DNA of 15,169 bases from an uncultured Alphaproteobacteria bacterium (GCA_937988735.1 CALKHQ010000139.1:1-15169); one strand, 5' to 3'. Shown: positions 1 to 7,105, numbered from the stretch's first letter. Notes: generated from the letters alone by a model not told the origin. Numbers and translations: made by a program.

Positions 1-146
1 ATCTCCGCCGCCACCGACCGGGCGCCGTCGAGGTTGACGTCGAGCACCGCCACCCGGGCCCCCGCACGCGCCAGCAGCCGCGCCGTCTCCGCCCCCATCC
101 CAGAACCCCCGCCGGTGACCAGCGCGGCGCACCCCTTCACGTCCAT
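1..146 (-). CDS. Short-chain dehydrogenase/reductase, N-terminal fragment (gene runs off the left edge)
   Basis: Forty-eight codons are visible, from the ATG at 146 to the window edge. The peptide is the first beta-alpha-beta unit of a Rossmann fold: the SDR cofactor motif TGGGSGMG lies at residues 11-18, and the second strand VAVLD ends in Asp36. In SDRs an acidic residue there favours NAD(H) over NADP(H). The start MDVKG, which leads almost at once into the first strand, resembles type-2 3-hydroxyacyl-CoA dehydrogenase-like SDRs, but the catalytic Ser-Tyr-Lys lies outside the window, so the substrate cannot be named. A GGGAGG ribosome-binding site lies a few bases before the ATG and supports this start. 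The gene is divergent from the ferritin-like gene at 536. It is partial only because the window ends; I see no damage. Confidence 0.85.
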   Translation of the reverse strand, partial: MDVKGCAALVTGGGSGMGAETARLLARAGARVAVLDVNLDGARSVAAE

Positions 147-535
147 GAACGCCTCCCTGCTGCGTAACCCGCCTGCCGAGTAGCCCGGACGGCGCGCCGG
201 CGCAATCGCCGCGCGCGGCGGCGGCCGCGCCCTGTGCGGATTCGCACTGGCCGACAGCGTGAAATGCACCAGTCTCACAGGGGAGACTCGGCCAACGACG
301 ATGCGGCGACGATGGGCGAGCCTAGTTCCGGGCGGCCCAGAGGCGGAATCAGGATTCGGCAAAATGCCGCCGGACCGCCGCGAATGCGCCCGATTGACAG
401 ACCAAATGGCTGTTCGCTATGGCCTCCGGCCGTTGCGAGGTTGCCAATCGGCAAGCGGCGCTCCAATATCGCGCCGACAAACGGCTGGAGCAGGGCCAGG
501 ATTTTCTCGGGCACGACAGTCGCTTGGGGGACGGA
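147..535. other. 389-base divergent intergenic region with two short inverted repeats and a TTGACA element
   Basis: I see no convincing gene here. Open frames on the plus strand (from 234, 259 and 301) have no family resemblance and run into the di-iron gene out of frame. The region holds an inverted repeat GTGCG-GATT-CGCAC at 234-247, a second AGTCTC-ACAGGG-GAGACT at 271-288, and a small hairpin TTGCC-AATC-GGCAA at 441-454. It also holds a TTGACA hexamer at 394-399. It must carry the promoters of both divergent genes. The repeats may be operators, but that is inference from position only. Confidence 0.5.
394..423 (+). promoter_or_regulatory. Putative sigma-70-type promoter for the ferritin-like gene
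   Basis: A perfect -35 hexamer TTGACA at 394-399 is followed, 18 bases later, by TATGGC at 418-423, which matches the -10 consensus at only three positions. Transcription would start near 430, leaving a leader of about 105 bases that contains the TTGCC/GGCAA hairpin at 441-454. The -35 is strong and the -10 weak, so a promoter whose use depends on an activator would fit, but this is not shown. Confidence 0.4.
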
Positions 536-1405
536 ATGATGAGCACGGAACAGGCTGCCGCGGCCAAGGCTGCGGGGAAGAAGCATTGGACGCGTGACGA
601 CATTCCCTGGGACCAGTTCGACCCCAGCAAGGTCGATCCCGACATCCTCCGCATCGTCAAGGCCGCGTCCCTCGTCGAATACAACGGCGACGACTACGCC
701 CAGTATCTGTGCGGCGTTTTCCACGACGATCCGGAGTTCCAGGAGGCCGCCCGGCAGTGGGCGGTGGAGGAGATCCAGCACGGCGAGGTGCTGGCCGAGT
801 GGGCGCAGCTCGCCGACCCGACCTTCGATGCGGAGAAGGCGCGGCGCCGGTTCAGCGAGGGCTACCGTGTCGACGTCACCGCGACCCAGTCGATCCGCGG
901 CTCGCGCAGCGGCGAGCTGATCGCCCGCTGCATGGTCGAGACCGGCACATCCTCCTATTACACCGCGCTGCGCAACGCGACCGAGGAGCCGGTGCTGCGC
1001 GAGATCTGCCGCAACATCGCGGCGGACGAGCTGCGCCACTGGAAACTGTTCTACTCCCACCTCAAGCGCTACCTGGACAAGGAGCACATCGGGGTGCTGC
1101 GCCGGCTGGCGATCGCCATCGGCCGCGCGCGGGAGACGGAAGACGACGAGCTGTCGCTGGCCTTCTACGTTGCCAACGACGACATCGCCGAGCCTTACGA
1201 CCGCAAGAAGAGCTACCGCGCCTATGCCCGGCGGGCGGCCCGCTATTACCAGGCCGACACGCTGGAGCGGGCGGTTGCGATGACGCTGAAGGCCTGCGGC
1301 CTGAAGCCGCACACGAAGCTCAACCTGTGGGCCTCCCGCCTCGCCGCCTGGCAGGCCCGCCGCATCGCCAACAAGCCCGACCTCTACCCGTCGATCGCGG
1401 CATAA
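536..1405 (+). CDS. Ferritin-like di-iron protein (acyl-ACP desaturase / rubrerythrin-type fold)
   Basis: The protein is 289 residues long and predicted to be mostly helical and cytosolic, with no signal peptide or membrane segment. It carries the four-helix-bundle carboxylate set expected for a di-iron site: Glu48 in the first helix (VEYNGDDYAQYL), E79-x-x-H82 (EEIQHGE), Glu135 (MVETGTSSYY) and E165-x-x-H168 (ADELRH). Two ExxH motifs plus two single Glu residues are typical of the desaturase/ferritin-like superfamily. Oxygen-dependent chemistry or iron/peroxide handling is therefore likely, but the substrate is unknown. Start choice: an upstream in-frame ATG at 419 adds 39 low-complexity residues without a ribosome-binding site, whereas GGGGG lies just before the tandem ATGs at 536 and 539. 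The C-terminal third (residues 180-289) is Arg/Lys-rich and has no motif I recognise. It is divergent from an SDR gene and has no co-directional partner. Confidence 0.8.
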   Translation: MMSTEQAAAAKAAGKKHWTRDDIPWDQFDPSKVDPDILRIVKAASLVEYNGDDYAQYLCGVFHDDPEFQEAARQWAVEEIQHGEVLAEWAQLADPTFDAEKARRRFSEGYRVDVTATQSIRGSRSGELIARCMVETGTSSYYTALRNATEEPVLREICRNIAADELRHWKLFYSHLKRYLDKEHIGVLRRLAIAIGRARETEDDELSLAFYVANDDIAEPYDRKKSYRAYARRAARYYQADTLERAVAMTLKACGLKPHTKLNLWASRLAAWQARRIANKPDLYPSIAA

Positions 1406-1422
1406 TCCGGGCACTTCATGGC

Positions 1423-1460
1423 GGTCCGGGGGGCGGCGCAGTTGCGCCGCCCCCCGGACC
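1423..1460. terminator. Perfect 18-bp inverted repeat between convergent genes, probable bidirectional terminator
   Basis: The left arm GGTCCGGGGGGCGGCGCA (1423-1440) is exactly complementary to the right arm (1443-1460), with GT between; in RNA the loop would be AGTT. It lies 17 bases after the di-iron gene stop and 33 bases after the lipoprotein stop on the other strand, so one hairpin could end both transcripts. There is no T-tract on either side, as is common in very GC-rich genomes. The symmetry and position are seen directly; the terminator function is inferred. Confidence 0.7.
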
Positions 1461-1493
1461 GTTACGCGGTGACGGAGTGAGTGCCCCGGCGGT

Positions 1494-1898
1494 TCAGGAG
1501 CGGCAACCGCTGCCCTCGAAGGCAACCGCCTCCACCATCCGCTCGCCGTTGGTGGTGTACCGGGTGGTACAGATGCGGGTGATCTGGTCGACGCCGCTGC
1601 CGAAGTACGACGGCCGGTAGACCGGCACGACAGCGCCGTCCTTGGTGTGGACGTAGTAGACACGGTTCCAGCGGTCCATGCGCGGCCGATGCTCGATCAA
1701 GAGCTCCTCCCATTCGAACACCCAGCGGCCGTCGCTGAGCTGGAACGACGAATCCGGCGGACCGTAGGCGAGCACGACGTTGTCGATCGGCTGGCCGAGG
1801 AAGCTGTTCACGTCCCGGGCGTAGTTGTTGCGGCTGACGCATCCGGCGAGCGCCGCGGCGGCGGCGAGCCCGATGCAGATGCCGGCGATGGTGCGCAT
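1494..1898 (-). CDS. Small outer-membrane-type lipoprotein, SmpA/BamE-like
   Basis: The product is about 134 residues. It starts with a lipoprotein signal: MRT, a hydrophobic run rich in Ala/Gly, then the lipobox LAGC at residues 17-20, so Cys20 would be lipidated. The mature part has the pattern of the SmpA/BamE/OmlA fold: a Gly-rich turn (FLGQPIDNVVLAYGPPD), then an aromatic strand (DGRWVFEWEE) and further strands up to a Cys near the C-terminus. BamE proteins belong to the outer-membrane beta-barrel assembly machine, but many small lipoproteins share this fold, and this copy is not next to bam genes, so I do not call it bamE. An in-frame ATG at 1913 would add five residues before the signal. 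I prefer 1898 because it gives a standard n-region, though neither start has a clear ribosome-binding site. It is convergent with the di-iron gene. Confidence 0.7.
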   Translation of the reverse strand: MRTIAGICIGLAAAAALAGCVSRNNYARDVNSFLGQPIDNVVLAYGPPDSSFQLSDGRWVFEWEELLIEHRPRMDRWNRVYYVHTKDGAVVPVYRPSYFGSGVDQITRICTTRYTTNGERMVEAVAFEGSGCRS

Positions 1899-1996
1899 GG
1901 CGTCATCAACCATCCAGTGAGGCGGCTCACGCCGAGCCCACCGCAGGAATGCGGCGGCACGATGGCGGCCGATCCGGCGGAGCCCCTGACGACCGA

Positions 1997-2025
1997 GATG
2001 TAGGCAGCGGCCGGGGCAAAGGCAA
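1997..2025 (-). promoter_or_regulatory. Weak candidate promoter for the small lipoprotein gene
   Basis: On the minus strand TTGCCT (2025-2020) is followed after 17 bases by TACATC (2002-1997). Each hexamer matches consensus at only about half its positions. It sits in the 129-base gap between the end of the DUF1501 gene and the lipoprotein start, where a promoter is expected if the lipoprotein is not read through from the DUF1800-DUF1501 unit. Confidence 0.25.
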
Positions 2026-2027
2026 AG

Positions 2028-3200
2028 TCAGCCGCGGCGGAGCGCAAGCGGCGGCACGCCCAGCGCCGCCGCGGCCGCATCGGCCATGTCCGGCAGGCCT
2101 GCAGCCGCGATCCCGGCGAGATAGGCCCGGAAGTCCACCGTCGGCACCGTGTCCCGGTCCTCCAGGTCGGCGAGCGAAGGCTGGTCGCCGTGCCAGCCGC
2201 CGGCGATGCCGCCGCCCATCACGAACTGCGGCGCCGCGGTGCCGTGATCGGTGCCGCCGCTCGCATTCTCCGCCAGCCGGCGGCCGAACTCCGAGTAGGT
2301 GGCGACGGTCGCAAACGGCCACGCCTCCGCCTCGACAAGAGCCCGGCGCAGGGCGGCGAGCCCGTCGCCGAGCGCCGCCAGCAGCGCGTCGTGCACCGGG
2401 CGCTGCCCGGCGTGGGTGTCGAAGCCGGTGACGGGCACCAGGATGACCGGCGCAGGCGATCCGCCGGCGACCAGCCGCGCGGCGAACTCCAGCCGCCGGC
2501 CGAGCTCGTGCGCCGGAAAGGGGGCGGCAAGCGACGGCAGCGCCGCGAGCGCCTCGCCCAGCCCCGCCTGTGCCATCGCCAGCCGGCGCTGCACCGCCAG
2601 CACATGGGCCAGCGCGGGGTTGGCCGCGGGGGCGTCCGACGCTGTCGCCGCCGCAGGCGGCAGGGCGGCGTCGGCCCCGGTCGCGACCGCGGCGAGCCCG
2701 CTGCCGGCGAGGAGGACCTGCGGATCGCTGCCGATGACGAGCATGGCGAGCGGCGTTGCCTCCGCCCGCCCCTCGAACAGCCGCGCCAGCCACCCCTGCG
2801 AGCGCGGCACGCCCGGCTCGCCGCCGGTCTCCCACACGTCCATGCTGCGGAAATGCGACCGGTCAGGCGGCCGGTAGCCGACCCCGCGCACGACTGCCAG
2901 CTCCCCGGCCGCCCACGCCTCCTCCAGCGGCGCAAGGCCCGAGTGCAACCCCAGCCCGTCGCCGAGGCGCAGCACCTCGCCCGCCTCCAGCCCGATCGCC
3001 GGGCGGGACCGGCGATAGACCGGGTCGGCATAGGGCACCACGGTGTTGAGGCCGTCGTTGCCGCCGGCGAGCTTGACGAGGATCAGCGTCCGCCGCCGCG
3101 CTGCCGCCCGCGCCGGGCGCAGACCGGCAAGGGCCACGCCGCCTCCGGCCACACGCAGGAAGCGGCGCCGCGTGACGGGCTGTGCCCGGTTCGCCGTCAT
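2028..3200 (-). CDS. DUF1501 family protein with a Tat signal peptide
   Basis: The product is 390 residues. It opens with a clear twin-arginine signal: TRRRFLR at residues 10-16, a hydrophobic Gly/Ala run and a cleavage-type PARAAA around residue 34, so it is probably exported folded. DUF1501 landmarks follow in order: LAGGNDGLNTVVPY (44-57), SHFRSMDVWETG (115-126), GFDTHAGQ (259-266), SEFGRR (303-308) and GTDHGTAAP (316-324). The His/Asp-rich GTDHGT and GFDTHAG motifs recall metal-binding sites of the alkaline-phosphatase/sulfatase superfamily, to which DUF1501 has been linked, but no reaction is established. The start is fixed by the ATGA overlap (3197-3200) with the upstream DUF1800 gene, implying translational coupling. 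DUF1501 and DUF1800 genes occur together in many bacteria. The length is ordinary for the family and I see no defect. Confidence 0.9.
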   Translation of the reverse strand: MTANRAQPVTRRRFLRVAGGGVALAGLRPARAAARRRTLILVKLAGGNDGLNTVVPYADPVYRRSRPAIGLEAGEVLRLGDGLGLHSGLAPLEEAWAAGELAVVRGVGYRPPDRSHFRSMDVWETGGEPGVPRSQGWLARLFEGRAEATPLAMLVIGSDPQVLLAGSGLAAVATGADAALPPAAATASDAPAANPALAHVLAVQRRLAMAQAGLGEALAALPSLAAPFPAHELGRRLEFAARLVAGGSPAPVILVPVTGFDTHAGQRPVHDALLAALGDGLAALRRALVEAEAWPFATVATYSEFGRRLAENASGGTDHGTAAPQFVMGGGIAGGWHGDQPSLADLEDRDTVPTVDFRAYLAGIAAAGLPDMADAAAAALGVPPLALRRG

Positions 3201-4639
3201 CGGAGCTGGAACGCCGGATCGGCGAGCCAGCCGCGGACGAGATCGGCCAGCACCTCCGCATCGGGCGAGGCCGCGACGGGCAGCACGTCCACTCCTGTCG
3301 GCGGGGTGGCCAGGACCAGGGCCTGCAGCCGCTCCGGCGTGCGCCAGGCGAACGGCAATCCGTCCAGCCAGCGCACCAGCGCCGCCGACCGGCGGGCGGC
3401 GAGCCCCGGGATTCCCGCCGCCGCCTCGCGCGGACCGGCGACGAAGCGCTGCACCGTCGCCAGCCGGCGCGCCAGCGTCGTCGGGGTGATCCAGCCTTCG
3501 CCGAAGCCGTGCGCCGCCGTCCATCCGGCGACATTCGGCGGCTCGAACAGGTCCTGACCAAGCTCGGCCGCCAGCGCCGCAACCGGCTCCGGCGGCGTGT
3601 CGCGGGCATCGAGCAGCCGGAGCGTCCCGACCAGCCATTCCACCGGCCCCGCGATCATCGCGCCCCGCTCCGCCGGCCGCCAGAAGGCGTCGCTGACGAG
3701 GATTGCGCGCAGCAGCGGCGCGATCTGCCGGTCGCGGCGCAGTCCTGCCGCGAGCGCCTCCAGCTCCCCGGGCGCCGGCGGCGCGGCGATGAACTGCGCC
3801 CTCAGCCGCCCGGCGACGAAACGCGCCGCCTCCGGCCGGGCCAGCAGGATGCGCACCAGGTCCTCCGCGTCCCAGGCGCCGGTCTCGCCGAACAGGGTCT
3901 TGTCGCCGCCGTCGTGGCGGTCGGGGACGAACACGGCGTCGCCGGTGGCCGGATGGACGATCCAGCCGGTGAGCGCGCGGGCGGCCTCCCGGACGTCCGC
4001 CTCGCCATAGCTGCCCACGCCGAGCACGAACAGCTCCATCACCTCGCGGGCGAGGTTCTCGTTGGGCGCGGCGGCCGTGCTGCCGTCGCCGTCGAGGTAG
4101 AGCAGCATCGCCGGGTCGCTCGTCATCGCCGTCAGCAGCGCGCGGAAGTCCCCGAGCGCGTGGCGACGGATGAGCCCGTTCTGGCGCAGCATGAGCTGCG
4201 GCGAGCGGACCTTCGACAGCGCGGTCGCGAAATGGCCGTGCCAGAACAGCGTCATCCGCTCGCGCAGCGGTGCCGGGCTCACGAGCATGCGGCCGATCCA
4301 CCATGCCTTCAGCTCCGCCCCCTGCTCCGCCAGCAGGGCATCGGCGACCGCGGCATCGGCGAGGCGGCGCACGGTCATCGGATTGTCGTCCGCCCAGGCC
4401 GGAAGCGGAACGTCGCCCTCGTCGCGCGCCGCTTCCGCCAGCAGCAGGTCCACTGCCGCCGCGCGGTCGAGCGGCAGCAGCCGGTCGACCTCCGCCGCCG
4501 TGGCGCCGAAGCCGGTGCGCGCCAGCAGGTGCCGCGCCTCCGCCTCCGACAGCGCCAGTGCCGGGCGCGCGAACAGCGCCAGCGCCAGCAGCAGCGGGAG
4601 GACGCATCGACAACCCAGGGCGAGCACGCTAGATCGCAT
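3197..4639 (-). CDS. DUF1800 family protein with a Sec signal peptide
   Basis: The product is 480 residues. Residues 1-29 form a Sec-type signal: Arg-containing n-region, a Leu-rich core and ARPALA before the likely cleavage at 29. The DUF1800 pattern follows: HLLARTGFGAT (38-47), ERMTLFWHGHF (127-137), the DPAMLLYLDG segment (175-184), PNENLAREVMELFVLG (192-207), a YGEADVREAARALTGW segment (211-226), then NVAGW and GWITP motifs in the C-terminal half. The biochemical function of the family is not known. The open frame extends about 300 codons further upstream, but that part is antisense to the iminopeptidase gene. The ATG at 4639 is chosen because it begins the signal peptide and lies about 22 bases below a good -10 element. 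The stop overlaps the DUF1501 start by four bases, so the two form one unit with both products exported. Confidence 0.88.
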   Translation of the reverse strand: MRSSVLALGCRCVLPLLLALALFARPALALSEAEARHLLARTGFGATAAEVDRLLPLDRAAAVDLLLAEAARDEGDVPLPAWADDNPMTVRRLADAAVADALLAEQGAELKAWWIGRMLVSPAPLRERMTLFWHGHFATALSKVRSPQLMLRQNGLIRRHALGDFRALLTAMTSDPAMLLYLDGDGSTAAAPNENLAREVMELFVLGVGSYGEADVREAARALTGWIVHPATGDAVFVPDRHDGGDKTLFGETGAWDAEDLVRILLARPEAARFVAGRLRAQFIAAPPAPGELEALAAGLRRDRQIAPLLRAILVSDAFWRPAERGAMIAGPVEWLVGTLRLLDARDTPPEPVAALAAELGQDLFEPPNVAGWTAAHGFGEGWITPTTLARRLATVQRFVAGPREAAAGIPGLAARRSAALVRWLDGLPFAWRTPERLQALVLATPPTGVDVLPVAASPDAEVLADLVRGWLADPAFQLR

Positions 4640-4663
4640 TGCCGGATCATGTAATCTCGGACG

Positions 4664-5632
4664 ATGGCTTATATCATGGACAGCGCGGGCCCTGGGCTGT
4701 TTGCGCCGATCGAGCCGTACGACAGCGGCTTTCTCGCGGTTGACGGGCACCACCGGCTGTACTGGGAACAGTCGGGCCGGCCGGACGGCGTGCCGGTCGT
4801 GTTCCTGCACGGGGGGCCGGGCGCGGGCTGTTCCCCCACCCACCGCCGCTTCTTCGACCCCGCGCACTACCGCATCGTCCTGTTCGACCAGCGCGGCGCC
4901 GGGCGCTCGACGCCGAGCGGTTCCCTGACCGGCAACACCACGCAGCACCTGGTCGCCGACATCGAGCGCCTGCGCCAGCACCTCGGCGTGGACCGCTGGG
5001 TCGTGTTCGGCGGCTCGTGGGGCAGCACGCTGGCGCTGGCCTATGCCCAGGCGCATCCGGAGCGGTGCCGCGCGCTGGTGCTGCGCGGGATCTTCCTCGG
5101 TGACGACTCCGAGATCGACTGGTTCCTCCACGGCATCGGCCGCTTCTTCCCGGAGGCCTACCGCGCCTTTGTCGAGGCGATTCCCGAGGAGGAGCGCGGC
5201 GACCTGCTCGCCGCCTACTACCGCCGGCTCACCGGCACCGACCGCGCCGCCCGCCGCGCCGCGGCGCTGGCCTGGAGCCGTTACGAGGGCTCGTGCTCGA
5301 CCCTGCTGCCGAGCCAGGACACCGTGCTCAACTTCTCGGAGCTCGACTTCGCCGAGCGGCTGGCGCGGATCGAGGCGCACTACTTCGTCCACCGCCTGTT
5401 CCTGCCGCCGGGCGCGCTCCTCGCCGGCGTCGACCGTATCCGACACATCCCCGCGGTGATCGTGCAGGGCCGGTACGACATGGTCTGCCCGATCGTCACC
5501 GCCGACCGGCTCGCCCGCGCCTGGCCCGAGGCGACCTACGAGGTCATCCCCGACGCTGGCCATGCGGCGCTCGAGCCCGGCATCCGCAGCGCCCTGATCG
5601 CCGCCACCGAACGCTTCAAGCAGCTCGCGTGA
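4664..5632 (+). CDS. pip: Proline iminopeptidase (alpha/beta hydrolase, peptidase family S33)
   Basis: This enzyme removes N-terminal proline from peptides, normally in the cytosol. The 322-residue product has the full family pattern: IEPYDSGFL near the N-terminus, the oxyanion-hole motif HGGPG (49-53), DQRGAGRS (75-82), the nucleophile elbow GGSWGS (116-121) with Ser118, catalytic Asp272 in GRYDMVCP and His300 in DAGHAALEPG. The length is typical. Two in-frame starts are possible, 4664 and 4676 (residue 5). Neither has a good ribosome-binding site, and the shorter form is closer to usual family N-termini. It is divergent from the DUF1800 gene with only 24 bases between the start codons, so promoters must overlap coding sequence. 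A TGTAAT hexamer at 4650-4655 is a possible -10, which would give an almost leaderless mRNA. No neighbour suggests a special role. Confidence 0.93.
   Translation: MAYIMDSAGPGLFAPIEPYDSGFLAVDGHHRLYWEQSGRPDGVPVVFLHGGPGAGCSPTHRRFFDPAHYRIVLFDQRGAGRSTPSGSLTGNTTQHLVADIERLRQHLGVDRWVVFGGSWGSTLALAYAQAHPERCRALVLRGIFLGDDSEIDWFLHGIGRFFPEAYRAFVEAIPEEERGDLLAAYYRRLTGTDRAARRAAALAWSRYEGSCSTLLPSQDTVLNFSELDFAERLARIEAHYFVHRLFLPPGALLAGVDRIRHIPAVIVQGRYDMVCPIVTADRLARAWPEATYEVIPDAGHAALEPGIRSALIAATERFKQLA
4668..4675 (-). promoter_or_regulatory. Putative extended -10 promoter for the DUF1800-DUF1501 unit
   Basis: On the minus strand the bases read TGATATAAG across this site: TATAAG (4673-4668) matches the -10 consensus at five of six positions and is preceded by the TG-N extension. 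No -35 is recognisable 16-18 bases upstream, which an extended -10 can tolerate. Transcription would start near 4661, leaving a leader of about 22 bases. The element lies inside the first codons of the divergent iminopeptidase gene. Confidence 0.4.
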
Positions 5633-5666
5633 GCCCCTGCCCTGTCGCCGGCACGGGACACGGGCC

Positions 5667-5693
5667 TTGCCTTTCCGGGTCCGATCCTATAGA
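5667..5693 (+). promoter_or_regulatory. Candidate promoter upstream of rpmF
   Basis: TTGCCT at 5667-5672 and TATAGA at 5688-5693 are separated by 15 bases, slightly short of the optimum. TATAGA matches the -10 consensus at four of six positions and stands out in a GC-rich stretch. The start would be near 5700, giving a leader of about 60 bases before the L32 start at 5761. The location is right for a strong ribosomal-protein promoter; the spacing is the main doubt. Confidence 0.4.
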
Positions 5694-5760
5694 AGCCGGC
5701 ATCTTCGCGCGCAGGCGGCAAGGTCGTGCGCCGTCACTCCATTTGCGTAGGATCGAGGTC

Positions 5761-5937
5761 ATGGCTGTTCCAAAGAGAAAGACCACGCCGTCCCGCCGCG
5801 GGATGCGCCGGTCGCACCACCGGCTGGACGTGCCGGCCTATGTCGTCGACAAGGAGACGGGCGAGCTCCGCCGGCCGCATCATGTCGACCTCACCACCGG
5901 CCGCTACAAGGGCCGCCAGGTCTTCGAGCCGAAGTAG
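5761..5937 (+). CDS. rpmF: 50S ribosomal protein L32
   Basis: A 58-residue basic protein of the large ribosomal subunit. The N-terminus MAVPKRKTTPSRRGMRRSHH is the L32 signature, and the C-terminal half has the GELRRPHHVDL and GRYKGRQVF blocks typical of proteobacterial L32. There are no cysteines, so this is the zinc-free form, as is usual for proteobacteria. A GGATCGAGG stretch before the ATG provides the ribosome-binding site. It follows the iminopeptidase by 128 bases and has its own candidate promoter. The frequent partners plsX and fabH are not found downstream; a GT9 glycosyltransferase gene is there instead. Confidence 0.97.
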   Translation: MAVPKRKTTPSRRGMRRSHHRLDVPAYVVDKETGELRRPHHVDLTTGRYKGRQVFEPK

Positions 5938-5943
5938 GCCCCT

Positions 5944-5998
5944 GCCCGCAGCCGAGGCGGGCCACAGCGGAGCCCGGGAGCGATCGCGCCGCCGGCGC
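5944..5998 (+). terminator. Two short hairpins directly after rpmF, possible terminator
   Basis: Six bases after the L32 stop, GCCCGC (5944-5949) pairs with GCGGGC (5957-5962) across a 7-base loop. A second hairpin, GCGCC-GCC-GGCGC, lies at 5986-5998. Neither has a T-tract. They could end or attenuate the rpmF transcript before the GT9 gene at 6058, or be chance pairing in GC-rich DNA. Confidence 0.3.
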
Positions 5999-6057
5999 AG
6001 AGTCCGCCCCTGCATCGCCCGGGTCTGGCCAAGCCGCACGGCCCTCCGCCCCGACGG

Positions 6058-7026
6058 ATGACGGCCGTGCGCGTCCTGGTCATCAAGCACAGCGCCTTCG
6101 GCGACTTCATCCTTTCCACCGGCAGCTTCAAGGCGATCCGCGCCCACCATCCGGGCGACCGGATCACGCTGCTCACGACCGCGCCGCTCAAGACGCTGGC
6201 CGAGGCCTGTCCGCACTTCGACGAGGTGTGGGTCGACCCCAGGCCGCGGATGACGCGGCCGCTGGCCTGGCTGGCCCAGGTGGCGAAGCTCCGGCGCGCC
6301 GGCTTCGGCCGCGTCTATGACCTGCAGCGCAACGACCGCACCGCCACCTATTTCCACGCGCTCGGGCCGCGGCCGCCGGAATGGGTCGGCGTCGTCCGCG
6401 GCTGCAGCCACCGCTACGTGAAACCGGCCGGGCGCGCCCAGCACATCATCGACCGCGAGGCCGCGCAGCTTGCGCTGGCGGGCGTCCGGGCCGAGCCGGT
6501 GCCGGATCTCGACTGGCTCGGCGCCGACACCCCGCCGCCGGCAACCGGCGACCGCATGGTCCTGCTGGTGCCCGGCAGCGCGCGACGGCGGCCGGAAAAG
6601 CGCTGGCCCGCGGAGCACTATGCGCGCCTTGCGGCCGGTCTCGCCGCCGACGGGCTGACCCCGGTGCTGGTGGGCGGCGCGGACGAGGCGGAGGTGCTGG
6701 CGACGGTGCGCGCAGCCTGCCCGGCGGCGATCGACCTCGGCGGCCGCACCACAGTGGCCGAGATCGCGGCGCTCGGCCGCCGCGCGACCGCCGCCGTCGG
6801 CAACGACACCGGGCCGATGCACGTCATCGCCGGCGCGGGCTGCCCGACCGTCAGCCTGTTCGGCCCGGCCTCCGACCCTGCGCTGATCGGTCCGCGCGGG
6901 CCGCGGGTGACGATCCTGCGCCGCGACCCCATGTCGGCAATAGGCGTCGAGGAGGTGCGCCGGGCGCTCGACTGCGTGGCGGGGCCGGTTGAAGAATTGA
7001 CCCATCTGGGGCTATCTGGCGACTGA
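6058..7026 (+). CDS. Glycosyltransferase family 9 (heptosyltransferase-like)
   Basis: The product is 322 residues with the two-domain GT-B pattern of family 9, whose best-known members add ADP-activated heptose to the LPS core at the cytoplasmic face of the inner membrane. The N-terminal domain begins with VLVIKHSAFGDFILSTG (6-22), matching the family K-x-S-x-x-G-D motif. The C-terminal nucleotide-sugar domain has LLVPGSARRRPEKRWP (169-184) and the signature GNDTGPMHVIAGAGCPTVSLFG (248-269), with Asp250 and His255. The length fits the family. The donor and acceptor cannot be read from the sequence, and no other LPS gene is in the window, so waaC, waaF or waaQ is not assigned. It lies 79 bases before glmM, a gene for another cell-envelope precursor, and may be co-transcribed with it. 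Confidence 0.85.
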   Translation: MTAVRVLVIKHSAFGDFILSTGSFKAIRAHHPGDRITLLTTAPLKTLAEACPHFDEVWVDPRPRMTRPLAWLAQVAKLRRAGFGRVYDLQRNDRTATYFHALGPRPPEWVGVVRGCSHRYVKPAGRAQHIIDREAAQLALAGVRAEPVPDLDWLGADTPPPATGDRMVLLVPGSARRRPEKRWPAEHYARLAAGLAADGLTPVLVGGADEAEVLATVRAACPAAIDLGGRTTVAEIAALGRRATAAVGNDTGPMHVIAGAGCPTVSLFGPASDPALIGPRGPRVTILRRDPMSAIGVEEVRRALDCVAGPVEELTHLGLSGD

Positions 7027-7105
7027 CCTTGCGACTCGGTACCTGCCCGACGCGTCCCTCGACCGGTGATGGAGGGGCGGAAGCGCCCACGGCACAGGGA
7101 TCCCC

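Noticed and set aside
234..597. Overlapping plus-strand ORFs upstream of the di-iron gene
   Set aside because: Arg/Gly/Pro-rich products without domains, out of frame with the di-iron gene and overlapping its start; they are expected by chance at this GC content.
4640..5563. N-terminal extension of the DUF1800 gene across the iminopeptidase
   Set aside because: The extension is antisense to a complete, well-conserved enzyme gene, and the signal peptide begins exactly at 4639.
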